Positions 18,801-28,060 of a stretch of DNA of 64,000 bases are shown piece by piece; within the stretch, counting starts at the first letter, position 1; every line of letters starts with the position of its first letter. Position numbers and translations under genes: made by a program. The DNA lies in contig DAIUAM010000008.1 in NCBI GenBank assembly GCA_036847185.1, positions 1-64,000 of the forward strand, given 5' to 3'. The notes under the pieces are model-generated. The model was not told the origin of the DNA. It ran no database searches and saw nothing but the letters and a program-made list of their open reading frames with translations. This DNA comes from UBA4738 sp002413305. GTDB lineage: Bacteria; Actinomycetota; UBA4738.

Positions 18801-20034
18801 GCCGGTAGCGCACCTCGGTGGCCAGGTCGGCGATCTGCGGGAACGAGGAACGGGTGGCTTCCACGATGCGGTCCAGCAGGTCCCGTTCGCCGTCCCGCGG
18901 GGTCTCCTCGAGCAGCCCGTCGAGCCGCCGGTCCAGGATCGCAGCGATCGCCGGCGCCTGTTCGCGTACCCGGCGGGTCGAACGGTACAGCCGGAACACT
19001 GCCTCTTCGAGCTCCCGCGAACGGGCCAGGTCATGCACGCCGTGGTGCGCGACAGCGCGCCGGAGCGTCTCCACGAACGCGGGGTCGAGCGACCGGTGCC
19101 GCGCGTCGAGCGTTCGAACGAAGATCGACAGGTCGTCCCGGGGCCGATCGGCCACCAGGTCCCCCTCGGGACCCGGGGTGCGACGGACGCCCCCGGCGAA
19201 CAGCGCGGCGACGTCGGCGAAGATGCGGAGCAGCTCGTCCTCCCGGCGGCGGAGCTCGGGTTTCTCGGTGCAGGCCGCCGCCCACCGGCCGGCCAGACGG
19301 GCCGCCTCCGAGGCCTCCACGTCGAATCCCAGCAGGAGCTGCTGGAGGCCGGCCAGGGTGATCTCGCACATGGGCACGTCGATCGTCCGGCGGTCGGTCC
19401 CATCGAACACGATCCGCTCTTCGTCGGACGACCCGTCCTCACCTCGCGGTGCGACCACCTGGAGCAGCGCCTGCCCCTGATCCACCTGCTGGTTGACCGC
19501 GGCGAACAGCCGCCGGACCCGCCCGGGGAAGGGGGCGGTGACCGTCATCTCCATCTTCATGGCCTCGACCACGGCCAGTGGATCGCCTTCCGCGACTTCG
19601 TCACCGGCGCCGACCCGCAGCGCGACGACAACGGCGGGTGCCGGGGCGCGAACGATCCCAACGTCCTCCCGGGAGATCCGGTGTTCCGTCCCCTCGACGA
19701 CGACCACCAGGTGGGCACCCTCCGGTCGGGAGGCAACCCCGTAGTCGCCGCCCAGGCAGGACAGCCGCCGCGCGCCGCCGGGCTGGCCTTCGGTCCGGAG
19801 GTCGATCCGGGTGCCGTCCACCTCGATCCGGAACCGGTCCCGTTCCAGCTGGCGAACGATCAGGCGGTAGGCCTGTCCGCGACAGCCCAACTCGACCGCG
19901 TGTCCGACCCGGCCGTCGACCTTCGGCCTGCCCCGCGCCGCCGAGGCCAGGAAGGCGGCCCGGACCCGATCCTCCTCTTCTCGGTGCGCCTGGAGCGCCG
20001 CCTCGAGGAGGGCAACGGCCGCGGACTTGCTCAC
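15862..20034 (-). CDS. Biotin-carrier/carboxyltransferase fusion of the long acyl-CoA carboxylase type, lacking biotin carboxylase
   Basis: A 1390-residue protein. Residues about 40-130 resemble the BT/bridging region; 130-195 are a biotinyl domain with EAMKME (biotin on Lys160). About 200-760 resemble the ACC-central region of eukaryote-type carboxylases. The rest is a carboxyltransferase pair (GDPSHALGSLAEPECRR, GGGEVNVVVCGINVGAQPYWN, LANLSGFDGSPES, VVSRYHGGAFVVFS). It would carboxylate acetyl- or propionyl-CoA to make malonyl- or methylmalonyl-CoA extender units. No ATP-grasp biotin carboxylase domain is present here or nearby, so that step must come from another locus. GTG start at 20034 in a GTGA overlap with the megasynthase stop. 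Confidence 0.85.
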   Translation of the reverse strand: MSKSAAVALLEAALQAHREEEDRVRAAFLASAARGRPKVDGRVGHAVELGCRGQAYRLIVRQLERDRFRIEVDGTRIDLRTEGQPGGARRLSCLGGDYGVASRPEGAHLVVVVEGTEHRISREDVGIVRAPAPAVVVALRVGAGDEVAEGDPLAVVEAMKMEMTVTAPFPGRVRRLFAAVNQQVDQGQALLQVVAPRGEDGSSDEERIVFDGTDRRTIDVPMCEITLAGLQQLLLGFDVEASEAARLAGRWAAACTEKPELRRREDELLRIFADVAALFAGGVRRTPGPEGDLVADRPRDDLSIFVRTLDARHRSLDPAFVETLRRAVAHHGVHDLARSRELEEAVFRLYRSTRRVREQAPAIAAILDRRLDGLLEETPRDGERDLLDRIVEATRSSFPQIADLATEVRYRLFDQPLFERIRDEVYAKADADLRALAADPQGSDAPAHLDALVRCPQPLERVLIERLAEADARSREAMVQVLARRLYRIRDLQDVVTDTQDTRAVVSAGYDHEGTRVHLLATHGELGEFSEVVDLLASRARKVPPGEDVAIDCYLRRAATGPETGPDADRTSEDLRSTLDQVSFGRPIRRLVVAIGGAGPVAKLAPSEHYTFRQGPEGFWEEKRYRGLHPMMGKRLELWRMDNFDADRLPSVEDVYLFHAAARENPKDERLFAIAEVRDLTPVRGDRGRVVALPHLERMLTEAFEAIRDHQAHRQKRLQWNRVTLHVWPQADFRIGELFGIIQRLAPSAEGLGLEKVVVLAQFRNPDSGEFEDRVLHLSNPLGRGLSVRFDARSDRPIEPLTEYMQKVVLMRQRGLTYPYEIVRMLTPTRGTPSDFPPGEFVEYDLDGTGESLVPVDRSFGRNVANVVTGVISSFTDAHPDGMRRVILLGDPSHALGSLAEPECRRIMAALDLAERLHVPLEWFALSAGAKIAMDSGVENMDWIARVLRRLIEFTQGGGEVNVVVCGINVGAQPYWNAEATMLMHTKGILVMTPESAMVLTGKQALDYSGGVSAEDNFGIGGYDRVMGPNGQAQYWARDLTEACQVLLRHYGFTYVAPGERFPRRTPTTDPAERDVRGFPHRAERPGDFLSVGDVFSEASNPSRKHGFDIRSVMRAASDQDVPPLERWSGMRDAETVVVWDARLGGIPVCMLGIESKPVARRGFVPADGPDEWTSGTLFPLSSKKAARAVNAASGNRPLVVLANLSGFDGSPESLRNWQLEYGAEIGRAVVNFRGPIVFCVVSRYHGGAFVVFSATLNDHMEVAAVEGSFASVIGGAPAAAVVFTREVNTRTNADPRLVELEAGLAAASDATEKARLRKELDRLMPVVRTEKLGEVAEEFDRIHSIQRAQAMGAVHHVVPAEMLRPYLIGAVERGIRRELAEPVVAASPP

Positions 20035-20650
20035 GGGTTCCGCGGCGCGAATCCGAAGGCCGCCAGCAGGGAGGGTTCGACCTGCCCGGGCAGCTCGGTG
20101 GTCCGGTAGCCGGTCAGTTCAACCCACACGTTCCCGCTCCCGTCCACGACTCTGGCATCGAACCCCCCGGCCCGGGGCATGACCTGGGCGACCAGGCTTT
20201 CGGCTGCCACCGTGGCAGGCGTCACGATGACCCGGTCGACCTGCCACGGTAGCGCCATCCGTCCGTTCGCGTGTAGGTCCCACACCCCCGCCGTCTGGAA
20301 GCACAGCTCGATCAGCCGTGGCCACAGGTCGAACCGTCCGGCCGACGCCTCGGCGGGCAGGCCTTCGGCGAAGAACCCGGCTGCCCCGTCGGGGTCGACC
20401 ACGGCGCGCTCCAGGACCCGGTACGCGGGACCATGGAAGTAGACGCGGTAGATGTCCTCGGCGGCGATGCCGTGGCCGGTCATCTCGGGGAGCTCCACGC
20501 GGCCGGCCTGGGGCATGACACGCGACAGGCGAACGCTCGCCGTGAAGTGGGTCGTGACCTGCGGTTCGGCCTGCCCGGGCAGCTCACGGGTCCCGATGAG
20601 CGAGCACGCGGCGAGCACCTTGTCGCCCTCCGGCCGCCAGGCCGCCGCAC
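20031..20650 (-). CDS. Megasynthase segment 4: second half of the dehydratase (DH) domain
   Basis: About 200 residues that complete the hot-dog dehydratase begun in another frame upstream. It contains [17 protein letters not shown], the HGPxF/Y-type motif of the second hot-dog half in PKS and PUFA dehydratases, then a helix with [13 protein letters not shown], and it ends at TGA 20031-20033 inside a GTGA overlap with the carboxylase gene. Joining it to the upstream frame near 20643-20650 (one base missing in the assembly, GTGCGGCGG region) gives a smooth [18 protein letters not shown] reading. No thioesterase, reductase or enoyl-reductase domain follows, so the chain must be released by another protein. 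Confidence 0.75.
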
Positions 20651-22813
20651 GGTGACCGAGCGGGGTTCGTCGCGGTAGAACTTGAAGGGGGCCAGGAACT
20701 CCACGTCCTCAACGCTGGCCACGCTCCAACCGGGAAGCAGGAGCCGGGAGGCTTCGGCGAACGCTTCGATGCCCATCACGCCGGGCAGGACCGGGGTGCC
20801 GTCGATGCGGTGGTGGTCCAGGAAGGGCAGCTGCTTCGGGTCCAGCACGGTCTGAGCCTCGAACGGTCGGAAGACGCCGGCCGAGGTCACGGTCCAGGTC
20901 AGGCCGTCGCCGGCAGGGAGGTCGAGCTGGCCACTCGGATCGGGTTCCTCCATCAGCGCGCCCAGCCGGCCGCCGATAGCGACCTCGCCCCGGAACCCGG
21001 TGGTGAGCTCACGACGGATCACGGGGATCCCGACCTCCGGCGGGAGCATGTCGATGCCGGCCAGCTCCATCATCTTCGGGATGGAGCCCCGGGTAGCCAT
21101 GCCGATCCCCGCCCACGCCGTCCAGTCGATGGCGATGCCGCGGGTGTCCGGCCGGGTCCGGCGGAGGTTCGAGGTTGCCTTGCACAGCAGGTCGTTGGCG
21201 CTGCTGTAGTCGGTCTGGCCGGCGTTGCCGAACCGGCCGGCCACCGAGCTGAACGCCACCGTCGCCCCGATGGGCAGATCCCGCGCGGCGTGCAGGAGGT
21301 TGAACCACCCGTCGGCCTTCACGTCGAACACCAGGTCGAACTCACCAGGCTCCTTGTCGGCGATGAGGTGGCTGATCTCGATACCCGCGGCGTGGAGCAG
21401 GACGTCGATGCGGCCGCTCTCCGTCCGGACCGCGTCGATCGCCGCGCCGACTCCTTCGGCCTCCAGCAGGTTCACCTGGTGGTAGTGCGCCTGTCCGCCC
21501 GCTTCCTCGACGGCCCGAAGGGCGGCGCGGGCCGCCGACCGGCGTTCGACCCCCGCCAGCTCCCGCTCGATGAGCGCCGGCGTTGGACGGTCGCCGCGAG
21601 CCTTCAGCCGTTCGAACAGCTCGCGCTTGAGGGCATCGCGGTCGGTCTCGAAGGCCCGGATGTCCGGGTCGTCGGGGTCGGGCGCCGGGGCCAGGTCGAG
21701 CAGGTGGAACGTGCCTCCGGAGGCCCGGGCCAGGTCGCTCACGATGGCGGACACGATGCTGCCGGCAGCCCCGGTCACCACGAACACGGTGTCCTTGCCG
21801 AGCGGGATGACGCTGCTGGCCGGCGCGTCGGGACGAACCTGGAGACCGATCGTCCACCGCAGACCGTCCCGGTGCCCGACCTCCACCACCGCGGGATCGC
21901 GTCGGGCCTCTTCGAGCAACGCGGCGACGATCTCGACGGCGGGCGCGTCGTCGTCGAAGTCGATGACCTTGATCAGCGCGTCCGGCCGCTCGCGGGCGAA
22001 CGCCTTCGTGAAGCCGGTGACCGCGCCACCCATCGGAGCCAGGGCACCGGTGGCGTCGTAGCCGTGGAGACCGCCCAGCCGAGTGGCGGAGACCAGGAAC
22101 GAACCGCGCGGGCCGACCGCGTCGCCGAGAATCCGCATCGTCTGGTACAGGAGCTTCACGCGAACGCGCAGGAGCTCTCGCCAACTGGGAAGCTCGAGCC
22201 GGTCCAGCGGAGGCTCGCGGTCGAGCCCGGGCAGCCAGAAGACGCCCTGGATGTCGCCGGTCTCCAGCCACGAGTGGAGACGGGATTCGAGCGCGGCCGC
22301 CGCCGGACGGTCGTCCACCAACAGCACGGTGGCCCCGGTGTCCTCGAGCTCCCGGGCCAGTTCCTTCGCCACACCGCCCTCGTCGGCCACCACCAGGATG
22401 CGGCTGTGCGCGCCAAGCTGCACACCCGTCTCGCTTGTCATGTCCAGGGGCGGGCGCAGGACGGGGACCGGTACGCGGGCCGCCACCTGTCCGGCTGCGC
22501 CGAAGTCCTGAGCGAGCATGGGCTCTGGTTCGATCACCTCCGCCTGCGGCTCCACCGTCGGCTCGGCCTTCGGGGCCCGATCCATCACGAACCCAATCAC
22601 GTGCTGGAGGGTCGGGAAGTCCCGCAGCTTGAGCGTGTCATCCCGGGGGATCGAGTAGGTCTCCCGGATCGAGGCGAAGATCTCCGCCTGCTTGACGGTG
22701 TCCACTCCGAGGTCGGCCTCCAGGTCGAGGTCGAGCTCCAGCATGTCCGCCGGGTAGCCGGTCTTCTCCGCGACCAAAGCCAGGAGAGCGTCGCGGACCG
22801 CGGCTTCGTCCAC
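20650..22813 (-). CDS. Megasynthase segment 3: second tandem ACP, ketoreductase (KR), first half of dehydratase (DH)
   Basis: Domain order is ACP2 ([11 protein letters not shown]; the attachment position reads DTV rather than DSI, with Thr in the serine place), a structural KR half with [15 protein letters not shown] and [13 protein letters not shown], the catalytic KR with [14 protein letters not shown] for [18 protein letters not shown] and the Ser-Tyr-Asn residues in [21 protein letters not shown], and the DH start [25 protein letters not shown] with its catalytic His. This is the C-terminal order of PfaA-type PUFA synthases. The frame changes at both ends (about 22813-22820 and 20643-20650), each as if one base were missing. 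Confidence 0.8.
22578..22812 (-). repeat. ACP direct repeat, copy 2
   Basis: About 235 bases encoding ACP2 are almost identical in DNA to 22907-23141 (ACP1), offset by 329 bases. Even third codon positions agree over long stretches, which implies recent duplication or gene conversion. The frame break at 22813-22820 lies in the linker beside this copy. Confidence 0.85.
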
Positions 22814-22814
22814 G

Positions 22815-25800
22815 GTCCCGGCAGGTCTGCCTCCACGGGTGCTTGCGCCGGAGAGGGGAGTTCGACCACGGGCGCTGACGGGAGCGGAGCCCCGGACTCC
22901 GGGGTTCGATCCATCACGAACCCGATCACGTGCTGGAGGGTCGGGAAGTCCCGCAGCTTGAGCGTGTCATCCCGGGGGATCGAGTAGGTCTCCCGGATCG
23001 AGGCGAAGATCTCCGCCTGCTTGACGGTGTCCACTCCGAGGTCGGCCTCCAGGTCGAGGTCGAGCTCGAGCATGTCCGCCGGGTAGCCGGTCTTCTCCGC
23101 GACCAAGGCCAGGAGGGCGTCGCGGACCGCGGCTTCATCCAGCTCGACCTCCGGTTCGATGACCTCCTGTTCGATGACCTCCGGTTCGGCGATCTCCAGC
23201 GCCATGATGGGCTCGGCGACCGGTTCCACCCTCGTCTGAGGGACGACCGCCGGCTCGGGCAGGACCGGAGCGGGAGCGGCGGCCGGGGCATGCGACTCCG
23301 TCACCACAAGCCGGTGCTGCAGCACTTCGACCTGCGGATCCTGCTCCCCGCTGACCCGGGTCAGCCAGGACGTCCAGGCCGCCTGGTCGAAGAGGCGGGA
23401 ATCGAACCCGAGCTGCTCGGGCGTGGGCCGCACCTCCGGCGAGCCGGAAGCGACCCGCATCAACGTCATGCTGATCTGCGAGCCGAACCCAGCCGCCAGG
23501 CGCAGCGCGTACCGGATCGGGTAAAGGCCGCCCTTCGACAGGTTGAGGATGCCGAGGTCGGGGTCGATTTCTTTGAAGTTCGGGACCGGGGGGACCAATC
23601 CCGTCTCCAGCGACTTCAGCGCCACGACGTCCTCGATCCCGACACCCATCGGGTGCCCGGTGAAGCCCTTCGTGTTGGCCACGACGATCGAATCGGTCGT
23701 CCCTCCGAACACCGCGCGCAGGGCTTCGACCTCGGCTGCGGCGCTCCCGCCCCGAGCCGGCGTGTACGTCTCGTGCGAGACGAAGACCAGGTGCGGCGCG
23801 ATCTCCGCGCGCGAGATCCCCCACCGCTCCTCGGCCCCGGCGACCAGCCGTTCCATCACCTGGGTGATGTGGTGGACGTCCAGGCGCGAACCGTGGAAAG
23901 CGCTGTTCGCGGTGACCGCCCCGAGCACCTCGGCGATGGGCCGGATGCCTCGTTCGCGCGCCGCGTCCGAACGCTCGACCACGATGGCCGCTGCGCCCAT
24001 CCCGATGATCATGCCGTGCCGGCGGCGGTCGAACGGCGTCGCCGCATCCTCGACCACGTCGTCGGTGGCCGCCGCGCCTGAAGCCAGGAAGCCGGCCCCG
24101 ATCCACTCCATCATCGTGTCGCTGGTGGCGTCGTCGGCGGCGATCACGATCACCCGGCGGCACCGCCCCGCGCGGATCCAGTCGCCGGCCAACGCGATGG
24201 CCTGGGTGGTGGAGGCGCAGGCCGAGTTGATCTGCATGTTCGGCCCGCGGGCCCCGATCAGCTCGGCGAACTGCGCGTGCCCCATGGACAACGCGTGGAA
24301 CAGGAACCGGCGATCGAACACGTACGGGGCGCGTTCGATCTCGTCGCGGAGCTCCCCGATCCGCCGGTCGAGCTCCCGCACGGCGAGCGTGGCCTGGCCG
24401 TTGCCTTCGACCAGCCGCGACCGCGCGGACTCGAGTGCCTCGATCAGCTCGCGGCGCGAGCGGTCCCGGTGGTACCGGGTGACCTCGTCAACCATCGAGT
24501 CGTAGCCGGGGAAGGCGCTGGCGAAGATGACCCCGGTGTCGTCCCGCAGCTCCTCGGGCAGCGCCCACCGCTCGGGGAGCTTCGTGCCTTTCGTGGTGAC
24601 GTGGTATCGCATGACCAGCGGCAGCCCGGCGTCGCGCAGGGCGTCGATCCCCGCGGCCATGGCCAGCTGGGTCGAACGGTCCAGCGCCAGCACCCGATCG
24701 GGATCCACGCCGAACTCCTCGGAGAGGTCGAACGCACCCCCACGGGCGGCGAGCTTGATGACGTCGTCCTGGCTCTCGATACGCTCGAAGGTGGGGTCGC
24801 CGTTCTCCCTCTTGACCAGGCGGATGATGTGCTTGTCGAGCATGGCCTGCCGGAGCCGCGTGGGGATCACGTCGATGAACTGGCCGCCGCGCAGGATGCG
24901 GCCGACGTTCGCTTCGTCGAAGATCCGCTGGGTGCCGGGCAGGCCGATGCCAGCCCCGGTGATGACCACCGGCCGGCGGTCCGGATCGTCGTCGCCGTTC
25001 GGACCTGGGCCGGCGGCATCGGGCATCTCCATCGGGCGTTCGATGAGGCCGTCGTTGCCCGCACCGAACCCCGTGCTGTGCCCGTTCGCACCGTGCTCGA
25101 TCTCGGAGGCGGCCTCCGCGGCGGCCTCGAGCAGCACCTCACCCTCGTCGCCCTCATCCTCTTCGGTGAACTCCACGTGGATCTCCTCCCCGCCGGTGCC
25201 GGAGACACCCATCCCCAGCCCGGCCGCGTATAGCCCGCACAGCGCCTGGTTGAACGCCACCAGGTCTCCGACCTTCGGATGGTTGGTGAACAGCGAACGA
25301 ACGCCGTCCCAGTTGCCCAGGACGTCGTCCACGAATCCCTGGAGGGCCTTCTTCGGTCCTACTTCGACGAACACCCGAGCACCCGCTTCGTACAGCGTCT
25401 CCAGGCCTTTGACGAACTGCACCGGCGACGCAACCTGGCGGGCCAGCCCGTCCAGCATCTCGGGCGCCACGTCGGGGCCCATCGGGTAGAACTCGCCGCT
25501 CACGTTCGCCACGATCGGGATCTGCGGCGGCCGCAGCTCGAGGCGGATCAGGGTCCGCCGGAGCGGCTCGCTCGCCGCGGCGACGATCGACGTGTGGAAG
25601 GCGTGGCTGACCGGGAGCGGGATGGCCTGGAAGCCGGCTTCGCCGAATGCCTCAACCGCCTGGTCGACGGCGCCGCTGGCCCCGCCGATCACGCCCTGGC
25701 CGCGGCTGTTGATGTTGGCGATAACGACGTAGCCGTCGACCGCCGCAACGATGCGTTCGATCTCCTCGAGCGGCGCGAAGACGGCAGCCATCTTGCCGTT

Positions 25801-26670
25801 GTCCTCCACCTCGATGCTGGCCATCTCCCGTCCCCGGGCACTGACCGCCTCCAGCGCGTGGCCGAACGTGAGCGAACCGGCGGCCACCAGCGCCCCGTAC
25901 TCGCCAAGGCTGTGGCCCATGACCATGTCGGGGTGGATCCCGTAGGCAGCCAGCAGGTCGGTCAGGGCGAGGTCGACGGACAGGACCGCGGGCTGGGTGA
26001 TCTCGGTCCGCATCAGGTCGGCTTCGGCGGCGGACACCGCGGCCGTGTCTCCGGGATCGACGAAGAGGTAGCTGGTCAACGGCCGGCCGAGCAGCGGACT
26101 CATGATCCCGTCCGCTTCGGCGAACGCTCGCGCCACCAGCGGCTCGGAGGCGCGAAGGCCGGCCAGCATGTTCGCGTACTGCGAGCCCTGGCCCGTGTAG
26201 AGGAAGGCGACCTTGGGGGCCGGCCCGGTTCCGGTGAAGATGCCCTTGGCCTTCAGAGCCTTCCAGACGGAGGGGTTCTGGGCCCGGAGGGCCGTGATGG
26301 CCTGGGTAGCTTTGGCCGCCAGGTCCGCGGCATCCGCATGGTCGATCGCCACTCGAACCGGCGCGCGAAGGTCCCGGTCAAGCGGTGGACCGGCTGGCGG
26401 CGCGGTCCCGTTCTCCGCCCGGGTCCGTACGTCCTCCAGGCGCCTGACCAGACCCTCCACGTCCTCGGCGCCGACCACCAACGCGCCGCGCAGCGGGGTC
26501 TTCGGCGCGGCCTCCAGGGCCGTCGCTTCGGTCGCGGTCACCCGCGGCGTGGGACGGGCCCGTTCCGAAGCGGCCGGCACGTACTCCTCCAGGACGGCGT
26601 GGAAGTTCGTCCCACCGAACCCGAACGCGCTCACGCCCGCCCGCCGGGTCGAACCGTCCGGGACGTCCCA
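22815..26670 (-). CDS. Megasynthase segment 2: end of KS1, acyltransferase (AT), second ketosynthase (KS2), first tandem ACP
   Basis: About 1280 residues. It opens with [17 protein letters not shown], the end of KS1. The AT has [30 protein letters not shown] (active Ser) and AFHTSIV (His). An acidic linker leads to a full KS2 with [16 protein letters not shown] (active Cys), [11 protein letters not shown] and [13 protein letters not shown] (the two His). A Pro/Ala/Glu-rich linker precedes ACP1 with [13 protein letters not shown]2 keeps all three catalytic residues, so it is not simply a chain-length factor by sequence. A frame change near 26668-26675 separates it from KS1 and another near 22813-22820 separates it from ACP2. 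An ATG at 26634 is only an internal methionine. Confidence 0.8.
22907..23141 (-). repeat. ACP direct repeat, copy 1
   Basis: About 235 bases encoding ACP1 ([20 protein letters not shown] to the end of helix 4), nearly identical to the copy at 22578-22812. Tandem near-identical ACPs are a hallmark of PUFA synthases, where extra copies raise product titre. Confidence 0.85.
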
Positions 26671-28036
26671 CGCGAAGCTCCGTGTTCACGGCGAACGGCG
26701 AGCGTTCGAAGTCGATCCTGGGGTTCGGCCGCTCGAAGCCCAGGCTGGGCGGGAGCTCCCGGTGGTGCAGGGCGAGCACGGCCTTCAACACCCCCGCCGC
26801 GCCGGCCGCAGCCTTCAGGTGCCCGATGTTCGACTTGACCGAGCCCAGGGGGATCGAACCGATCGGCACGTCCACGCCGAGGGCGGCGAAGGCCGCGTGC
26901 AGGGATTCGACCTCGGCCACGTCGCCGACCCGGGTGGAGGTCCCGTGCCCCTCGATCAGCGTCGCCACGTCCGGCAGCACCCCGGCCCGCCGCCAGGCCC
27001 GCTCGATGGCCAGCTTCTGCCCGGCCGGGTTGGGGGCGGTGATCCCCTTGCCCTTGCCGTCGCTCGACCCCGCCAGCGCGCGGATGACCGCGTAGATCCG
27101 GTCGCCCGCGGCTTCGGCGTCGGAGAGGCGCTTGAGCAGAAAGACGGCCGCGCCCTCGCCCATCACGAACCCGTCGGCCCCTTCGTCGTAGGGCCGGGTG
27201 CCCGTCGCGCTGAGGGCGCCGATCTTGCAGAACTTCACGAACGCGCTGGCGCCCATGTTCCGGTCGATCCCGCCGGCCACCACCGCATCGAAGTCGCCCT
27301 CGATCAGCCCTTCGAACGCCGCGCTCATGGCGGCCATCGCCGACGCGCAGGCCGCGTCCGTGACGAAGTTCGGCCCCAGGAAGTTGAACAGGTTCGCCAC
27401 GCGGCCGGCCAGGATGTTGCCGAGCTCTCCGGGCATGGTGTCCTCGGTGATCCGGGGGAACCGGCCGCCGACCCCGGCGTGGAACTCCTCGAGCATCGCG
27501 GCCCGGACCTCCGGCGGGAGCGCGACGAACGACGGCGCCTTGCGGAGCTGTTCGGCGAACTCCGGGAAGTAGATCCGCATGGACGTCTCGTAGTGGCGCT
27601 CGCCGGCCATGGCGTTGCCGAGGATCACCGCGGTCCGCTCCTGGTCCAGCGGCCGCGCCGGGTACCCGTAGTCCAGCAGCGCCTCGCGCGTGCAGGCGAT
27701 GGCCCACTTCTGGCCGTCGTCCATGTTGTCCGAGACGGTTGGGGGGACGGCCAGCTTCCAGCCGAACGGGTCCCATGCCCAATCTCGAACCCACCCGCCG
27801 ATCCTCGAGTAGGTCGTGTCGGGCGTCTTCGGGTCCGGGTCGTAGTACAGGTCGGGGTCCCACCGGGATGGCGAGACCTCGGTGATGCTGTAGCGGCTCT
27901 CCCGGAGGTTCCGCCAGAACGCGGCCGCGTCGGGCGCATCGGGCAGGATGGCGCCCACGCCGACCACGGCGACGGCTCGCTCGCGCTTCCCGCGATCGCC
28001 CGTCGCCCGATTCCCGCTGTCCGGTCCGTCCTCCAT
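26670..28036 (-). CDS. Megasynthase segment 1: N-terminal ketosynthase (KS1) of a PUFA-synthase-like type I PKS
   Basis: Starts [28 protein letters not shown] and carries a complete KS up to its last 50 residues. It has the [17 protein letters not shown] entry typical of PfaA-like KS domains, [13 protein letters not shown] (active Cys), [12 protein letters not shown] and [13 protein letters not shown] (the two His). KS1 performs Claisen condensation of malonyl units onto the growing chain. It begins 24 bases after the acyl-CoA dehydrogenase stop. The frame breaks near 26668-26675 just after FAVNTELR, needing one base removed or two added (for example [16 protein letters not shown]). With the other three segments the gene spans 20031-28036, about 2,660 residues. 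Confidence 0.82.
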
Positions 28037-28060
28037 GGCGCTCAGCTCTCCTTTGTCCCG

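Noticed and set aside
17704..20109. A long plus-strand frame (801 codons) opposite the carboxylase
   Set aside because: Low-complexity, Arg/Gln/His-rich product with no motif; the minus-strand carboxylase has biotinyl and carboxyltransferase motifs.
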